Positions 7,739-17,591 of a DNA stretch of 64,000 bases are shown here, in pieces; the first letter of the stretch is position 1, and each line of letters begins with the position of its first letter. Under the pieces are notes generated by a model. That model did not search any database, was not told the DNA's origin, and was given only the letters and a program-made list of their open reading frames with translations. The position numbers were made by a program, and so were the translations under genes. Source of the DNA: Mojavia pulchra JT2-VF2. GTDB taxonomy: Bacteria; Cyanobacteriota; Cyanobacteriia; Cyanobacteriales; Nostocaceae. The stretch lies in assembly GCA_019359325.1 (NCBI GenBank), contig JAHHHN010000005.1, positions 186,001 to 250,000 of the forward strand, written 5' to 3'.

Positions 7739-8287
7739 ATGGCACAAAAAAATGGCCCTTGGACAATACAAGAAACCCACGAAAAGTACCAAAATTCCTT
7801 TATCAATGTTCGTGAAGACCAAGTTGTCCAACCTGACGGGCAACCTGGGATGTATACTACCGTCAAAATGAAACCAGGCGTTGCGATTTTGCCAATAGAT
7901 AATAATAGCAACGTGTATCTGATTCGGCAATTTCGCTATGCTCTTGGTAAAGAAAGCATCGAAGTAGTATGCGGTGCAGTTGAGGAAGATGAACCTTGGC
8001 AAGAAGCAGCACAACGTGAAATTGCAGAAGAAGTTGGCATCAAAGCATCGGAATTAATTGATTTAGGTGTGGTTGATTTAGATACATCAATTGTTCGTTG
8101 TCCAGTGCAGATGTTTTTGGCAAAGCAGTTAACTTTAACAGAAGCAAACCCAGAAGGCACAGAGACGATAAAAACAGTTAAAGTTTCTCTCGATACAGCT
8201 GTGCAAATGGTGATGGATAGTGTGATTACACACGCACCAAGCTGCGTGCTAATTCTGAAAGCGCGTAACTATATATATCAGCTCTGA
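7739..8287 (+). CDS. NUDIX hydrolase, ADP-ribose pyrophosphatase-like
   Basis: A 182-aa protein with a perfect Nudix box at residues 79-101 (GAVEEDE, then REIAEEVGI), fitting Gx5Ex7REUxEExGU. Length and the upstream LIRQFRYALGKESIEV segment resemble ADP-ribose or nucleoside-diphosphate-sugar pyrophosphatases, which split such substrates into nucleoside monophosphate and a phosphorylated sugar with Mg2+. The exact substrate cannot be told. It is the second gene of the five-gene run; the stop is three bases before the next start. Confidence 0.9.
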   Translation: MAQKNGPWTIQETHEKYQNSFINVREDQVVQPDGQPGMYTTVKMKPGVAILPIDNNSNVYLIRQFRYALGKESIEVVCGAVEEDEPWQEAAQREIAEEVGIKASELIDLGVVDLDTSIVRCPVQMFLAKQLTLTEANPEGTETIKTVKVSLDTAVQMVMDSVITHAPSCVLILKARNYIYQL

Positions 8288-8290
8288 CTA

Positions 8291-8890
8291 ATGGAAAGCT
8301 CCAATTTAAATCGAGGTATTGCATACACTTGGGGGTCTACACCTGAAGAAAGGTTGATGCCGTTTCCATGCGACAAATATATAGAAAATAGTGATGAGGC
8401 ATATTTCCGAGCCATAGATGTGAAAGCCCCAACTCAAATTTTATTTCGATGGCTATGTCAACTTAAAATTGGCTCATATAGTTATGACTGGATTGACCGC
8501 CTCGAAAGGATATTTTTTCCAGTTCAAGATTCAATATCAGACCCTCCAAGCCCAAAACAACTACTTCCAGGGGTAGAAAATTTAGCGCCTGGTCAAAGAG
8601 TTATGGGCGTTTTTAAACTCGTTGAGTTTGAACAAAATCGACATTTAACGATAGTAATGGATGATGAAAGAGCCATTACTATGTTTGGTAATATTGCAGC
8701 GAGTTATGTAGTTTTTCCGATATCAGAAAATGCTTGTCGCTTGATTCTTAAAGGGCATATCCGCTATCCCAGGAATAGATTTTGGTCATGGATACGCTAT
8801 GTTTTGCCTTGGGGAGATTTATTGATGATGCGTCAGCAGTTTTTGAGGTTAAAAAATTTAGCTGAATCTAGCTATGAGGTGAAGATTTAG
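8291..8890 (+). CDS. SRPBCC-like (START/Bet v1 fold) hypothetical protein
   Basis: This 199-aa protein has the pattern of SRPBCC ligand-binding proteins: an early helix after AIDVKAPTQILFRWLCQL, a Trp/Asp-rich middle (YSYDWIDRLER), then alternating strands (QRVMGVFKLVEF, RHLTIVMDD, SYVVFPIS, CRLILKGHIRYP) and a C-terminal helix. This is a fold-level guess without a diagnostic motif. It lies three bases after the NUDIX stop and three bases before the DoxX start, so translation is likely coupled. Ligand unknown. Confidence 0.65.
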   Translation: MESSNLNRGIAYTWGSTPEERLMPFPCDKYIENSDEAYFRAIDVKAPTQILFRWLCQLKIGSYSYDWIDRLERIFFPVQDSISDPPSPKQLLPGVENLAPGQRVMGVFKLVEFEQNRHLTIVMDDERAITMFGNIAASYVVFPISENACRLILKGHIRYPRNRFWSWIRYVLPWGDLLMMRQQFLRLKNLAESSYEVKI

Positions 8891-8893
8891 GAC

Positions 8894-9286
8894 ATGAAAA
8901 GGTACAAAATAGTCTTCCAAATCATACTTGCGATCGCAATGGTAGTAGTTGGTGTTTTACACTTTACTCACACAGGGGGATTTGAGAAGATTGTGCCAGA
9001 CTATCTTTCCTACCATTTACCATTGGTCTACACTAGCGGGTTTTTGGAAGTTTTGGGTGGGATAGGATTATTAATTCCTAGTGTCAGCCGTTTTGCTGCA
9101 TGGCTTCTTGTTGTCCTTTATATTGTTGTTTTTCCAGCTAATCTTTATCAGGCAGTTAATAACATCAAGGTTGCAGCATTGCCACACGACCCGCCACTAA
9201 TTTGGTTGCGACTTCCTTTTCAGGCTCTCTTAGTCGCTTGGGCTTGGTGGTTTACAAGAAAGAATATAACTGAGACAACCGAATGA
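8894..9286 (+). CDS. DoxX-like membrane protein
   Basis: A 130-aa protein with four membrane helices at about 8-25, 43-62 (YTSGFLEVLGGIGLLIP), 67-88 and 104-123. The layout and the glycine-rich second helix GFLEVLGGIGLL fit the DoxX family, small membrane proteins linked to thiosulfate or redox metabolism in some bacteria and uncharacterised in most. The His-rich stretch HFTHTGG is typical of this subgroup. Its stop overlaps the DUF72 start by four bases (ATGA). Confidence 0.85.
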   Translation: MKRYKIVFQIILAIAMVVVGVLHFTHTGGFEKIVPDYLSYHLPLVYTSGFLEVLGGIGLLIPSVSRFAAWLLVVLYIVVFPANLYQAVNNIKVAALPHDPPLIWLRLPFQALLVAWAWWFTRKNITETTE

Positions 9287-10011
9287 GTAAGCTGCAAATC
9301 GGTACTAGTGGTTGGGTTTATAAGCATTGGATGGACATTTTCTATCCCCCACATTTGCCTAGCGACCAGCAACTATCATTTTACGCCCAACACTTTTCTA
9401 GTGTAGAAATTAACTTTTCCTTTTATCGTTTGCCAGAGCGGTCTGTGTTTGAAAATTGGCAGGAGCAAACACCTTCTGAGTTTCTTTTTGCTGTCAAAGG
9501 TAGCCGCTATCTCACCCACATGAAAAAGTTAAAAGACCCGATAGAGCCGCTATCTCGCCTAATGGAACGTGCATCTGGATTGCAAGAAAAGCTCGGCCCT
9601 ATTTTGTTTCAATTTCCTCATACTTGGCACATTAATATTGAGCGTCTTCAGCCCTTTTTGGAATTACTACAAACCTATCCAAAACAACAATTTACAGTTG
9701 AATTCCGTCACTCAAGTTGGCTAATTCCCCAAGTTTACAAACTACTGGAAAGTGCAGGTGTAGCCCTTTGTCTACCTGTAAGCCCAACAGTTCCCCTTGA
9801 TGTCTGTTTGACTACCCGTTGGACTTATATTCGTATGCACAGCGGGCAATGGAACGTAGGATATAGCGATGAGGAATTATCTACATGGGCTGAACGTATC
9901 CGTTCATTTCTTAAGCAGGGGATTGACGTTTACGTGTACTTCAACAACGACCCCGATGGACATGCTATTCGTGATGCTCAACGACTGCATATTTTGCTGG
10001 GATCTTGGTAA
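9283..10011 (+). CDS. DUF72 (YecE-like) protein
   Basis: A 242-aa TIM-barrel-type DUF72 protein. Typical features are the N-terminus IGTSGWVYKHW with YPPHLPSDQQLSFYAQHF, then FSSVEINFSFYRLPERSVF, the FAVKGSRYLTHMKKL strand, TVEFRHSSWL and the C-terminal VYFNNDPDGHA. The family is widespread and conserved but its activity is unknown; the fold resembles xylose-isomerase-like metal enzymes. The start overlaps the DoxX stop (ATGA), making it the last gene of the five-gene run. Confidence 0.93.
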   Translation: MSKLQIGTSGWVYKHWMDIFYPPHLPSDQQLSFYAQHFSSVEINFSFYRLPERSVFENWQEQTPSEFLFAVKGSRYLTHMKKLKDPIEPLSRLMERASGLQEKLGPILFQFPHTWHINIERLQPFLELLQTYPKQQFTVEFRHSSWLIPQVYKLLESAGVALCLPVSPTVPLDVCLTTRWTYIRMHSGQWNVGYSDEELSTWAERIRSFLKQGIDVYVYFNNDPDGHAIRDAQRLHILLGSW

Positions 10012-10132
10012 AAGGTACTGGGGATTAGGGATTAGGTTTCCACTCGTAAAAATTATGGAATTCTGCTTTGAACCGTCCCAAATTTTAGAACAATTCCCTA
10101 ATACCCAGTACCCACGACCAGTTGAAAACCTA

Positions 10133-11599
10133 TTATTCTACTTTAATCAAATCTGTTGACTGCTTGATTGGCAACAGTATTTGCATTAGCTGACCCAATG
10201 GCATAGAGCGTTGCTCATGAACAAAGACTAAGGGTACAAGTGCAACCATTCGTAGTAAGCCTGAGAGAACAAATAGCCCTAACAAACCCGCAGCATTAGG
10301 CAGAGTTGCGAGAAAACTTCCGGCAGTGATACCGATTGCTCCAGTGATACCAGCAATTGCTCCTGCGATCGCAAAATAACTAGACTGATAACGCAACGGT
10401 GCTATTCCCATCATCATATTATTAGTACACAAATCAATTGCCGCCCAAGTCCCGCCGGCTAGTATATGCAACACAGGTAACCAGACCCAATAGGAAATTT
10501 GATCACTTCCAACCACCAGCCACAGCAGAGGTGTCACCGCCACTAACACTCCCACTAATAGCAGTAGCGGGCGATTGCCAATTCGGTCAGCCAGTTTGCC
10601 CCACAAAAGCAGCATTAACATATTCGCACCAGTCCCTAAGCCGTGATAAATCGTTACCACACTGATATCTATATCCAGGTTATCCAGCATATAGAGATTA
10701 AAGAAAGGAGCGCTGATGTTAACAGCAAAGCACCAAATACTCAGATAAAGCACAAACTTTACAAAATTAGCATCTTTGAAGAGGGTAAAATCTATTGCCT
10801 GGGGTTTTGACTCGGATGTATCAGAATCTGCGACCTTTAAAAGCTGCGGATTCACATCAGTCATCCAGATCTGACAGCCCACACTGATTAGTCCCAGGAT
10901 GATCCCTAAAACCAAGACTACACTGTAACCTTGAAGTGTTCCACCAGGCCAAGCCGATACTGCCAAACCCAGCAGTGGTACAGCAACAAAGTTCGTCAAA
11001 CCGAGAATACTATTACGAAAGCCGAAATACCGCCCCCGCAATTGCTGAGGTACTAACACAGCTGTCCAACCAAGCCAAGGCGCACGACCGAAAGCTTCGA
11101 TGATATTAGCCCCTAAGAGTATTCCCAATGTCAACTGCACTACTTGCTGCCCAGCCATGTGAGATGATGTAACCAACCAAATCGCTGGCACAAGAATCAA
11201 CCACAGCAGCCGCGACGGAAGGAAAATACCTAAAAAATACCAGCGAAAGCTAGTACTTCGGTCTACCAAATACGCTCCCAGCGGTTGGAGCAGATTCACC
11301 ATTTGAGGAATAGCAGCGAGCAGACCAATTTCTACTGGCCCAGCACCTAACTCTAGCAAGAAATTACTGAGCAACGCGCCGCCGATGATACTATAAAAAA
11401 TCGCAGCAAAGACGCTCTCAAAAGTTAACGCCCTGAGACTAGTCCGAATTTCTGGCTTAGAAATTAATTTCAAAAACCGTTTCGGAGTTGCAGAAATTAC
11501 TGTTTCTGTTAATGACCTATCCTCTGAAATCTCTTGAATAGGGATAGGAGGAAGAGTACTTGCTTCTAGTGGAATGGCATCTTCTTGGTGCTGAACCAT
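10133..11599 (-). CDS. MFS transporter
   Basis: A 488-aa membrane protein with about twelve helices and a ~60-residue cytosolic N-terminus. The loop between helices 2 and 3 reads GAYLVDRSTSFRW, and the central WGKLADRIGNRP loop after helix 8 is the second-half copy of the MFS GxLaDrxGrr motif. A charged loop of ~20 residues separates the two six-helix halves. The substrate cannot be inferred. The gene is convergent with the five-gene operon. Confidence 0.85.
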   Translation of the reverse strand: MVQHQEDAIPLEASTLPPIPIQEISEDRSLTETVISATPKRFLKLISKPEIRTSLRALTFESVFAAIFYSIIGGALLSNFLLELGAGPVEIGLLAAIPQMVNLLQPLGAYLVDRSTSFRWYFLGIFLPSRLLWLILVPAIWLVTSSHMAGQQVVQLTLGILLGANIIEAFGRAPWLGWTAVLVPQQLRGRYFGFRNSILGLTNFVAVPLLGLAVSAWPGGTLQGYSVVLVLGIILGLISVGCQIWMTDVNPQLLKVADSDTSESKPQAIDFTLFKDANFVKFVLYLSIWCFAVNISAPFFNLYMLDNLDIDISVVTIYHGLGTGANMLMLLLWGKLADRIGNRPLLLLVGVLVAVTPLLWLVVGSDQISYWVWLPVLHILAGGTWAAIDLCTNNMMMGIAPLRYQSSYFAIAGAIAGITGAIGITAGSFLATLPNAAGLLGLFVLSGLLRMVALVPLVFVHEQRSMPLGQLMQILLPIKQSTDLIKVE

Positions 11600-12274
11600 A
11601 TTATTTGATTAACATTTAAAAAGTTTAATTTTCATAGCAAATCTTTCCTCTATTAATAGTAATTAGTAAATTGTTATAGAGGAGTTCACAAATAAGTTCT
11701 GACGCACTACCTTTGCTCACTCATCCAGAGGAACAATCCACAGCAAGTGTTAACTATACACTAGGTTTCATAAAAAAAGTGGCAGATAATTGCGTCTGTT
11801 ATTTAATAAGCTAAAATTATATTTTGATTGACATTATGGTTATGTATAAAACTTACTTAGTAACTTTATTATCATAAATATTTTTATCAAATATTTTCTC
11901 GCTTTTCTTAAAAACCTAACGAAAATTGCGAAATTCAGTCTTGAGGATTATTACTTTTATAGATTAATCTGCTAATTTGGCTATTTCTAGTACACATAGG
12001 AGGAAATTAACCTGCGTTTATACAGCTAAGAGTTGAGGATTGAGGCGTGAGTTGAACTTCTTGGAGTAGCCTTGACATCTGAAGCGGGGAAATAGTTTTC
12101 AATGTACTCTGGTGGATTATCTCATCCGCTAATTCTAGCGCCGTTCGATAACTAATATGTCACCAATTGCATAAGCCTTGAGAAGATAATTTCACCAGGA
12201 ATATCTATCGTGAGGTCATCATTGTTCACCCTAGTAATTGTGCCACGATCGCAGTACCAGTAAGAAAAGCTTTT
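11600..12274. other. Long AT-rich intergenic with a transposase relic
   Basis: The first ~400 bases (11600-12000) are strongly AT-rich with no gene. The minus-strand relic at 12007-12159 lies in the second part. Just upstream of the KAP gene, minus-strand reading gives another short protein-like stretch (YWYCDRGTITRVNNDD), possibly a further remnant. A HIP1-like site is at 12246. No promoter element was identified with confidence. Confidence 0.45.
12007..12159 (-). pseudogene. Relic of an IS630-type transposase helix-turn-helix region
   Basis: A minus-strand frame of 50 codons without ATG, bounded by stops, reads SYRTALELADEIIHQ then KTISPLQMSRLLQEVQL. This resembles the second helix-turn-helix of IS630/Tc1-like transposases, where the pattern 'tarELAdeI...iSpstvsRlLreveLqP' is common. 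The DDE catalytic part is absent. Assignment rests on pattern memory and is tentative. Confidence 0.4.
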
Positions 12275-14050
12275 ATGCAACAGACGGAAATTAACGATAT
12301 ATCGGCAGATAGTTCCTTAGTTGATCCTGAAAAAGACCTCCTGGGACACGCCAACTTCGCCAAGTATCTAGCAGATAGCATTTGCAAAATGACCTTTCCT
12401 GAAGGTTTCGTTATTGCAGTTTACGGTTCTTGGAACTCTGGTAAATCCACACTATTGAACTTTGTAGTTCATTATCTGCAGCAAAAACCAGAGGAAGAAC
12501 AACCAATCATCGTTCCTTTTAATCCCTGGTTATTCTCTGGGTATCAAGACATTACAAGACGCTTTTTTGAACAATTGCAAGACGTGTTAAGCCAAGTAAC
12601 ACCTGTGTCCAAAAGTTTGAAAGATAGAATAGCTGATTTTGCCAACCTTATTTCGGAAATCCCTATACCTTATGCTCAAACTGGCAAGGCAGTAGCAACA
12701 TTATTGGATGAGGATGACAAGGAAGCTTCGGAATTAAAAGAAGAAGTAGAAGACAAGCTAGTACAGCAGCAACAGCGAATAGTCGTAACGATTGACGATA
12801 TTGATCGGCTTCCTGCTGATGATATCATGCAGCTATTTCGTATTTTCAAAGCAATACCAAATTTTAACAACGTTGTCTATCTTTTGGTATTTGATAAAGA
12901 AGTTGTACTGAAAACAATTACAGATAACAAAGAAAAATCAAGAGAAGCCTACTTAGAAAAAATTATTAATGTTGCTTTTGAGTTACCTAGCCCAGATAAA
13001 ACCTCACTTCGCAGGCTACTTTTTGAAAAGCTTGACAGCATATTTTCTGACATCAAAAAACAAGAAGTTAACCAAAATCGCTGGGGTAATATTTACTTCC
13101 AAGGAATAGACCACTTTATTACTAATATCCACGACATTGTTCGTTTTACTAACATTTTAATAGTGACATATCCAGCAGTAAAAGGTGAAGTCAACCCCGT
13201 TGATTTCATTGCTATTGAGTCGCTGCGAGTTTTTTGCCCAATGATATATGGCATAATCTTTCAAAATCCTCATATTTTCGCAGGAGACTTACACTCGTCA
13301 ATAAATGAACTCAAAAGCTTGCTTGATACCTGGATTGCTCAACTGCGAGATGAAGACAAGCAGCCTATCAAAAATCTGCTTATGTACCTTTTTCCTAAGT
13401 TAAAATCCGTTTGGGGTAATAGTTATATAGATGAGCAAGAAGAGTTTGAATGGCGTCAGCAACTACGTGTATGTAGTTTAGAAATATTTCCTATTTACTT
13501 TCGTCTAACTTTATCAGCAGGTGAATTATCTAATATTCAGATAAAAGCTATTCTTGCTTTGGCTGGAGATGCAGAAAAATTTAGAGACTATCTCATAGAA
13601 CTTACTAAGCAAAAACGTCCAGACGGCACGTCGCAAATTAGGGTATTTTTGGAACAACTTGAAAATTTTGCTGAACAAGAAATTCCTGTAAATTTTATTC
13701 CCTCAATTGCGCAAGCTTTGTTTGATGTAAGCGAGCATATTCTTTTGTGTCATCAAGAAGAGCGTAATGGAATTCTTAATTTCGGAGATGAAGTTATAAT
13801 AACTCGTTTAATTTCACAAATATTGCATAGGCTTGACGAACCAGAACGGCTTGAGGTGTTAAAAAAAGCAATTAATCAAGGTAAAGGATTAACAATAATT
13901 AATCATGAGCTAGCAACACTAAAACAGCAGCAAAGTAAATATGCTTTAGATAAGTATAACTTAGAAGAAGAATGGCTAGTGAATCCAAAACACCTCAAAG
14001 AACTAGAAGAAATTGCCGCACATAAGCAGCAAACAATTGACATCAAATGA
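12275..14050 (+). CDS. KAP-family P-loop NTPase (soluble type)
   Basis: A 591-aa STAND-like ATPase of the KAP clade. Walker A is GSWNSGKST at residues 51-59, the clade motif FNPWLFSGY is at 82-90, and Walker B VVTIDDIDRLP is at 170-180 with the following FRIFKAIPNFNNVVYLLVFD sensor strand. Most KAP proteins carry two or four membrane helices between Walker A and B; here that segment (~110-165) is short, polar and partly acidic, so the protein seems soluble. The C-terminal ~300 residues are helical and of unknown fold. KAP ATPases are known from phage exclusion (PifA) and are frequent in defence islands; here the gene is alone, so a defence role is inference. A terminator follows at 14170. Confidence 0.88.
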   Translation: MQQTEINDISADSSLVDPEKDLLGHANFAKYLADSICKMTFPEGFVIAVYGSWNSGKSTLLNFVVHYLQQKPEEEQPIIVPFNPWLFSGYQDITRRFFEQLQDVLSQVTPVSKSLKDRIADFANLISEIPIPYAQTGKAVATLLDEDDKEASELKEEVEDKLVQQQQRIVVTIDDIDRLPADDIMQLFRIFKAIPNFNNVVYLLVFDKEVVLKTITDNKEKSREAYLEKIINVAFELPSPDKTSLRRLLFEKLDSIFSDIKKQEVNQNRWGNIYFQGIDHFITNIHDIVRFTNILIVTYPAVKGEVNPVDFIAIESLRVFCPMIYGIIFQNPHIFAGDLHSSINELKSLLDTWIAQLRDEDKQPIKNLLMYLFPKLKSVWGNSYIDEQEEFEWRQQLRVCSLEIFPIYFRLTLSAGELSNIQIKAILALAGDAEKFRDYLIELTKQKRPDGTSQIRVFLEQLENFAEQEIPVNFIPSIAQALFDVSEHILLCHQEERNGILNFGDEVIITRLISQILHRLDEPERLEVLKKAINQGKGLTIINHELATLKQQQSKYALDKYNLEEEWLVNPKHLKELEEIAAHKQQTIDIK

Positions 14051-14169
14051 TTGTGATATTTATTACAATCAATCTTTAACGTAGAGTCTATCTAGTGAAA
14101 GAGTTGAAGTAAAGTCGACTCTCGCTAGCATTGTCAGCATTAGGTTTGATATTATCTTCTAAACTTATT

Positions 14170-14195
14170 AGCCCCTGGTAATTCGGGGGCTTTTT
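14170..14195 (+). terminator. Rho-independent terminator after the KAP gene
   Basis: agcccc (14170-14175) pairs with ggggct (14186-14191) around a 10-base loop, followed directly by a T-run to 14195. It lies 120 bases after the KAP stop. Confidence 0.85.
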
Positions 14196-14335
14196 GTTTG
14201 CAGCTAATTATGGAACTGGGAAAATTGGCAGCGTTTGCGCTTGCTGTTGCTCTGTAATTCAGCCACGCCGAAAAGCATAAAGGCTAAGATAGCCATATTG
14301 CTGCATCTACATTCTGCTAATCCAAAATTGCCATC

Positions 14336-15814
14336 ATGAGCATAATTTCAACTTTACCTAACTACATCAACGGGCAATGGTGTGCGTCTAGCGCTACAAA
14401 CTACTCAAATGCAATCAACCCAGCGACCGCAGAGATACTGGCTCAAGTACCTCTATCAACAGCGGCTGAGGTAAATCAAGCAGTTGTAGCAGCATCAGCA
14501 GCTTTTGTTACATGGCGGCGCACACCTTCAACAGAAAGAGTGCAGTATTTGTTTAAACTTAAAAATTTACTAGAAGAACATTATGAAGATTTGGCACGCA
14601 CGATAACTTTAGAATGCGGTAAGACTTGGGCTGAGTCTAAAGGTGAAATGCGTCGTGCTATAGAAAATGTGGAAGTTGCTTGTGGTATTCCGATGATGAT
14701 GCAAGGGACGAATCTGGAAGATATTGCCACAGGTATTGATGAGATGATGATTCGCCAACCTTTGGGAGTCGCGGCGGTGATTTGTCCTTTCAACTTTCCT
14801 GGGATGATTCCGTTTTGGTTTTTGCCCTATGCGATCGCAACTGGTAATACATACATTGTTAAGCCTTCGGAAAAAGTACCGCTGACAATGCAAAAAATCT
14901 TCCAACTATTAGAAAAAACGAGTTTGCCCAAAGGAGTAATCAATCTGATAAACGGTGCGAAGGAAGCTGTCGATGCGATTCTCGATCATCCTCAGATTCG
15001 GGCAATTAGTTTTGTTGGTTCGACGCCAGTAGCTAAATATATATATAGTCGAGCAGCAGCAAATGGGAAACGGGTGCAATGCCAAGGTGGTGCAAAAAAT
15101 CCGCTGATTGTTTTACCAGACGCAGACATAGAAATGACTACACGCATTGCTGCTGATAGCGCTTTTGGGTGTGCCGGACAGCGTTGTTTAGCGGCATCTG
15201 TGGCAATTACTGTAGGGAATGCACGTCAGTCTTTTACAGAAGCCATGGCCGAAACAGCTAAAAAGCGTGTCGTAGGTAACGGTTTAGACAAAGGTGTAGA
15301 AATGGGGCCTGTGATTGATGTTCGCAGTAAAACACGAATTGAGGCATTAATTCAACAAGGAATAGAGGAAGGTGCAAACCTTCTGGTGGATGGACGAAAA
15401 GCGAATATTTCTGGTTATGAGCAAGGTAATTTTATTCGTCCAACAATTCTACAAGACGTCAATCCGGTAGGTGAAATCGCCCGCACAGAAATTTTTGGCC
15501 CGGTGTTGAGTTTAATACATTTGGATAGTATTGATGATGCGATCGCCTTAGTCAATAGCGGTCAATATGGCAATATGGCTTGTTTATTCACCAGCAGCGG
15601 TGCAGCAGCTCGTAAATTCCGCTACGAAGCAGAAGCTGGCAATATTGGGATCAATATTGGTGTTGCTGCACCAATGGCGTTTTTTCCCTTTAGTGGCTGG
15701 AAAGAAAGCTTCTTTGGCGATTTACACGGACAAAGCAATCATGCCGTTGAATTTTTTACCCAAACTAAAGTAGTAGTTGAACGCTGGCCCAGCAACTGGT
15801 CACGTCAATTTTAA
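14336..15814 (+). CDS. mmsA: CoA-acylating methylmalonate-semialdehyde dehydrogenase
   Basis: A 492-aa aldehyde dehydrogenase of the MMSDH branch, which turns methylmalonate or malonate semialdehyde plus CoA and NAD+ into propionyl- or acetyl-CoA (valine, uracil or inositol breakdown). The NAD-binding core is PFNFPGMIP (151-159) with KPSEK at 176-180, FVGST at 226-230 and the nucleophile Cys284 in GCAGQRCLA. The strand that usually holds the general-base Glu reads VQCQGGAKN, a feature of the MMSDH group, which lacks that Glu. It is the only gene of such a pathway here, so the physiological substrate is open. Confidence 0.9.
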   Translation: MSIISTLPNYINGQWCASSATNYSNAINPATAEILAQVPLSTAAEVNQAVVAASAAFVTWRRTPSTERVQYLFKLKNLLEEHYEDLARTITLECGKTWAESKGEMRRAIENVEVACGIPMMMQGTNLEDIATGIDEMMIRQPLGVAAVICPFNFPGMIPFWFLPYAIATGNTYIVKPSEKVPLTMQKIFQLLEKTSLPKGVINLINGAKEAVDAILDHPQIRAISFVGSTPVAKYIYSRAAANGKRVQCQGGAKNPLIVLPDADIEMTTRIAADSAFGCAGQRCLAASVAITVGNARQSFTEAMAETAKKRVVGNGLDKGVEMGPVIDVRSKTRIEALIQQGIEEGANLLVDGRKANISGYEQGNFIRPTILQDVNPVGEIARTEIFGPVLSLIHLDSIDDAIALVNSGQYGNMACLFTSSGAAARKFRYEAEAGNIGINIGVAAPMAFFPFSGWKESFFGDLHGQSNHAVEFFTQTKVVVERWPSNWSRQF

Positions 15815-15830
15815 CTTGAACTGAGAGCAG

Positions 15831-16856
15831 CTAAATTTGTCCGCCGTTTTTGAATGCGCCTGTGGCGATTATCCCGAAAACTACGGCTCCCAAAGCTACT
15901 ATTGCTGCGCTCCACTTTGCCATTGGGTGAGTATCCCACCAAGTAGACAAGCTTGGCACTGTTTTATTATTAAAATCTCCCTCAACCTTGTCAAAACCTG
16001 AAATAGGCTCCACAAGATTGTCTGGGGCGTCTTCGGACTTTGGTTGATTTGTCTTTTGTGCCTTAAAGCCTACTTGTAGCATGAAAGCATCCATTAACTG
16101 GGGTGAAAGCCTTTCGGTAAGAGCCATCATCTGTCCAACATCTCCAACCACGATATCCCTAGTAGGATGTTCAGCCACATAAAGAATTGCGTCCGCTACT
16201 GCCTGGGGAGAATAAAATGGGGGTGCTCCTTGCGGCTTTACGCCCAATTTAGTACGCGCTTTGTCGAACAAAGGTGTGTTAATTGAAGCGGGCATAACAT
16301 TAGTGACGTTAATAGGTAATTTGTCATGCATCAATTCCACCCGCAAAGCTTCTAGAAAGCCATCAATTCCATGTTTAGATGCACCATAAGCACTATGGAA
16401 TGGGAATGAACGCTTGGCTTCCACCGAGGAAATATGAATTAGCGATCCTCGTCCTTCGCGCTTGAGATGGGGCAAGGCAGCCATCGCTCCATATACCTGT
16501 CCCATCAAATTCACATCAATCACCCGTTTAAATTCTTCTGGTGTTGTTTGATCAAAAGTAGCGTAGAGAGCCACAGCAGCACAGTGAACCCAAGTGTCTA
16601 GCCTTCCGTATTGCTCAATAGCTTTGTCTGCGATCGCTTGAACTTGTTCAAACACTGACACGTCAGCAGGTATAGCTACTGCTTTACCGCCCATTTGTGA
16701 TATTTCATTTACTAATGACTCTAATCCCGCTTCATTACGAGCAGAAACAACCAGGGATGCTCCTTTTTTGGCAAACTCAAGCGCTGTTTTTCGCCCAACT
16801 CCACTGGATGCACCTACGACTGCAACAACCTGTTGATTAATCGGCTTCAGCTGCAT
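15831..16856 (-). CDS. Short-chain dehydrogenase/reductase with C-terminal membrane helix
   Basis: A 341-aa SDR. The NAD(P) motif GASSGVG is at residues 15-21, catalytic Asn near 116, Ser143/144, Tyr157 and Lys161 (YGASK). Arg40 after the second strand (VVSAR) favours NADP. After the ~250-residue SDR core there is a linker and a hydrophobic segment (WSAAIVALGAVVFGIIATGA) near the end, a probable membrane anchor. The substrate is unknown. It is convergent with mmsA and its stop lies 16 bases from that of mmsA. Confidence 0.9.
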   Translation of the reverse strand: MQLKPINQQVVAVVGASSGVGRKTALEFAKKGASLVVSARNEAGLESLVNEISQMGGKAVAIPADVSVFEQVQAIADKAIEQYGRLDTWVHCAAVALYATFDQTTPEEFKRVIDVNLMGQVYGAMAALPHLKREGRGSLIHISSVEAKRSFPFHSAYGASKHGIDGFLEALRVELMHDKLPINVTNVMPASINTPLFDKARTKLGVKPQGAPPFYSPQAVADAILYVAEHPTRDIVVGDVGQMMALTERLSPQLMDAFMLQVGFKAQKTNQPKSEDAPDNLVEPISGFDKVEGDFNNKTVPSLSTWWDTHPMAKWSAAIVALGAVVFGIIATGAFKNGGQI

Positions 16857-17591
16857 TTTGACTACTCCTTGAAAGTAAAAATTATAAATTCTCTACCTTA
16901 TACTGGGGTGGCAAAGGTAGAGCTTTGAAAACACGTATTTGCACGACGAAATTACTTATTTGGAAAAATTCCTTAATAACTTTGCTGTACTCTCATGTTA
17001 TTGACGATTCACGTTTTCTTTTGTCTATCTATCGGGGAGTTTGAAATTCTTTCTTTAGATTGAACATTTATATATTTTTATTTTGGTGACTACTGTAAAA
17101 TTAATTCGTGTATAAGATAACAATTATTTTTTACAATAATTTGTATCTTCAGATATAAGTTTAATTAGATGTTTTTTCGCAGCTGATAGATTGACAGTTT
17201 GTTTATAAGCTTGTACTTCCACCTAATGCTAATCGAGTAGGTCTATTGCCATCTGAAATTTTGGAGCAAGCTGTAGAAGATGTTAATAATCCTAATAGTT
17301 AATTGTTGATTAAAGTTAAGTATTCTGCATATAAGTTTTGAACTTTTCCTATTGTGTATAAACGGGTTTCAAAAGTTGGCATTTTATATAAATTTATGTC
17401 CAACTACTTATCATGATTATTCCAGTACAAGGGATGATTTCTAAAATTATTCCAGTTGATGCCTGCAAGTTCATTTGTTTTTACTGCATCGGACTTTAGC
17501 GAAAAACTTACTTTTTTCATGGCAATTGTTGGGGTAAACATAGCGATCGCTTGTTTACGCAAATTACTCAGTAATAAAAAATATTTATTTT
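16857..17591. other. AT-rich relic zone with a 35-codon gene tail
   Basis: About 735 bases with no intact gene. At 17195-17302 a plus-strand frame between stops reads QFVYKLVLPPNANRVGLLPS and then EILEQAVEDVNNPNS, which looks like the C-terminus of a lost protein of unknown family. At about 17420-17460 attattccagt is repeated in direct orientation. A HIP1 site lies near 17543. The zone continues into the ndhH relic. Confidence 0.45.
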
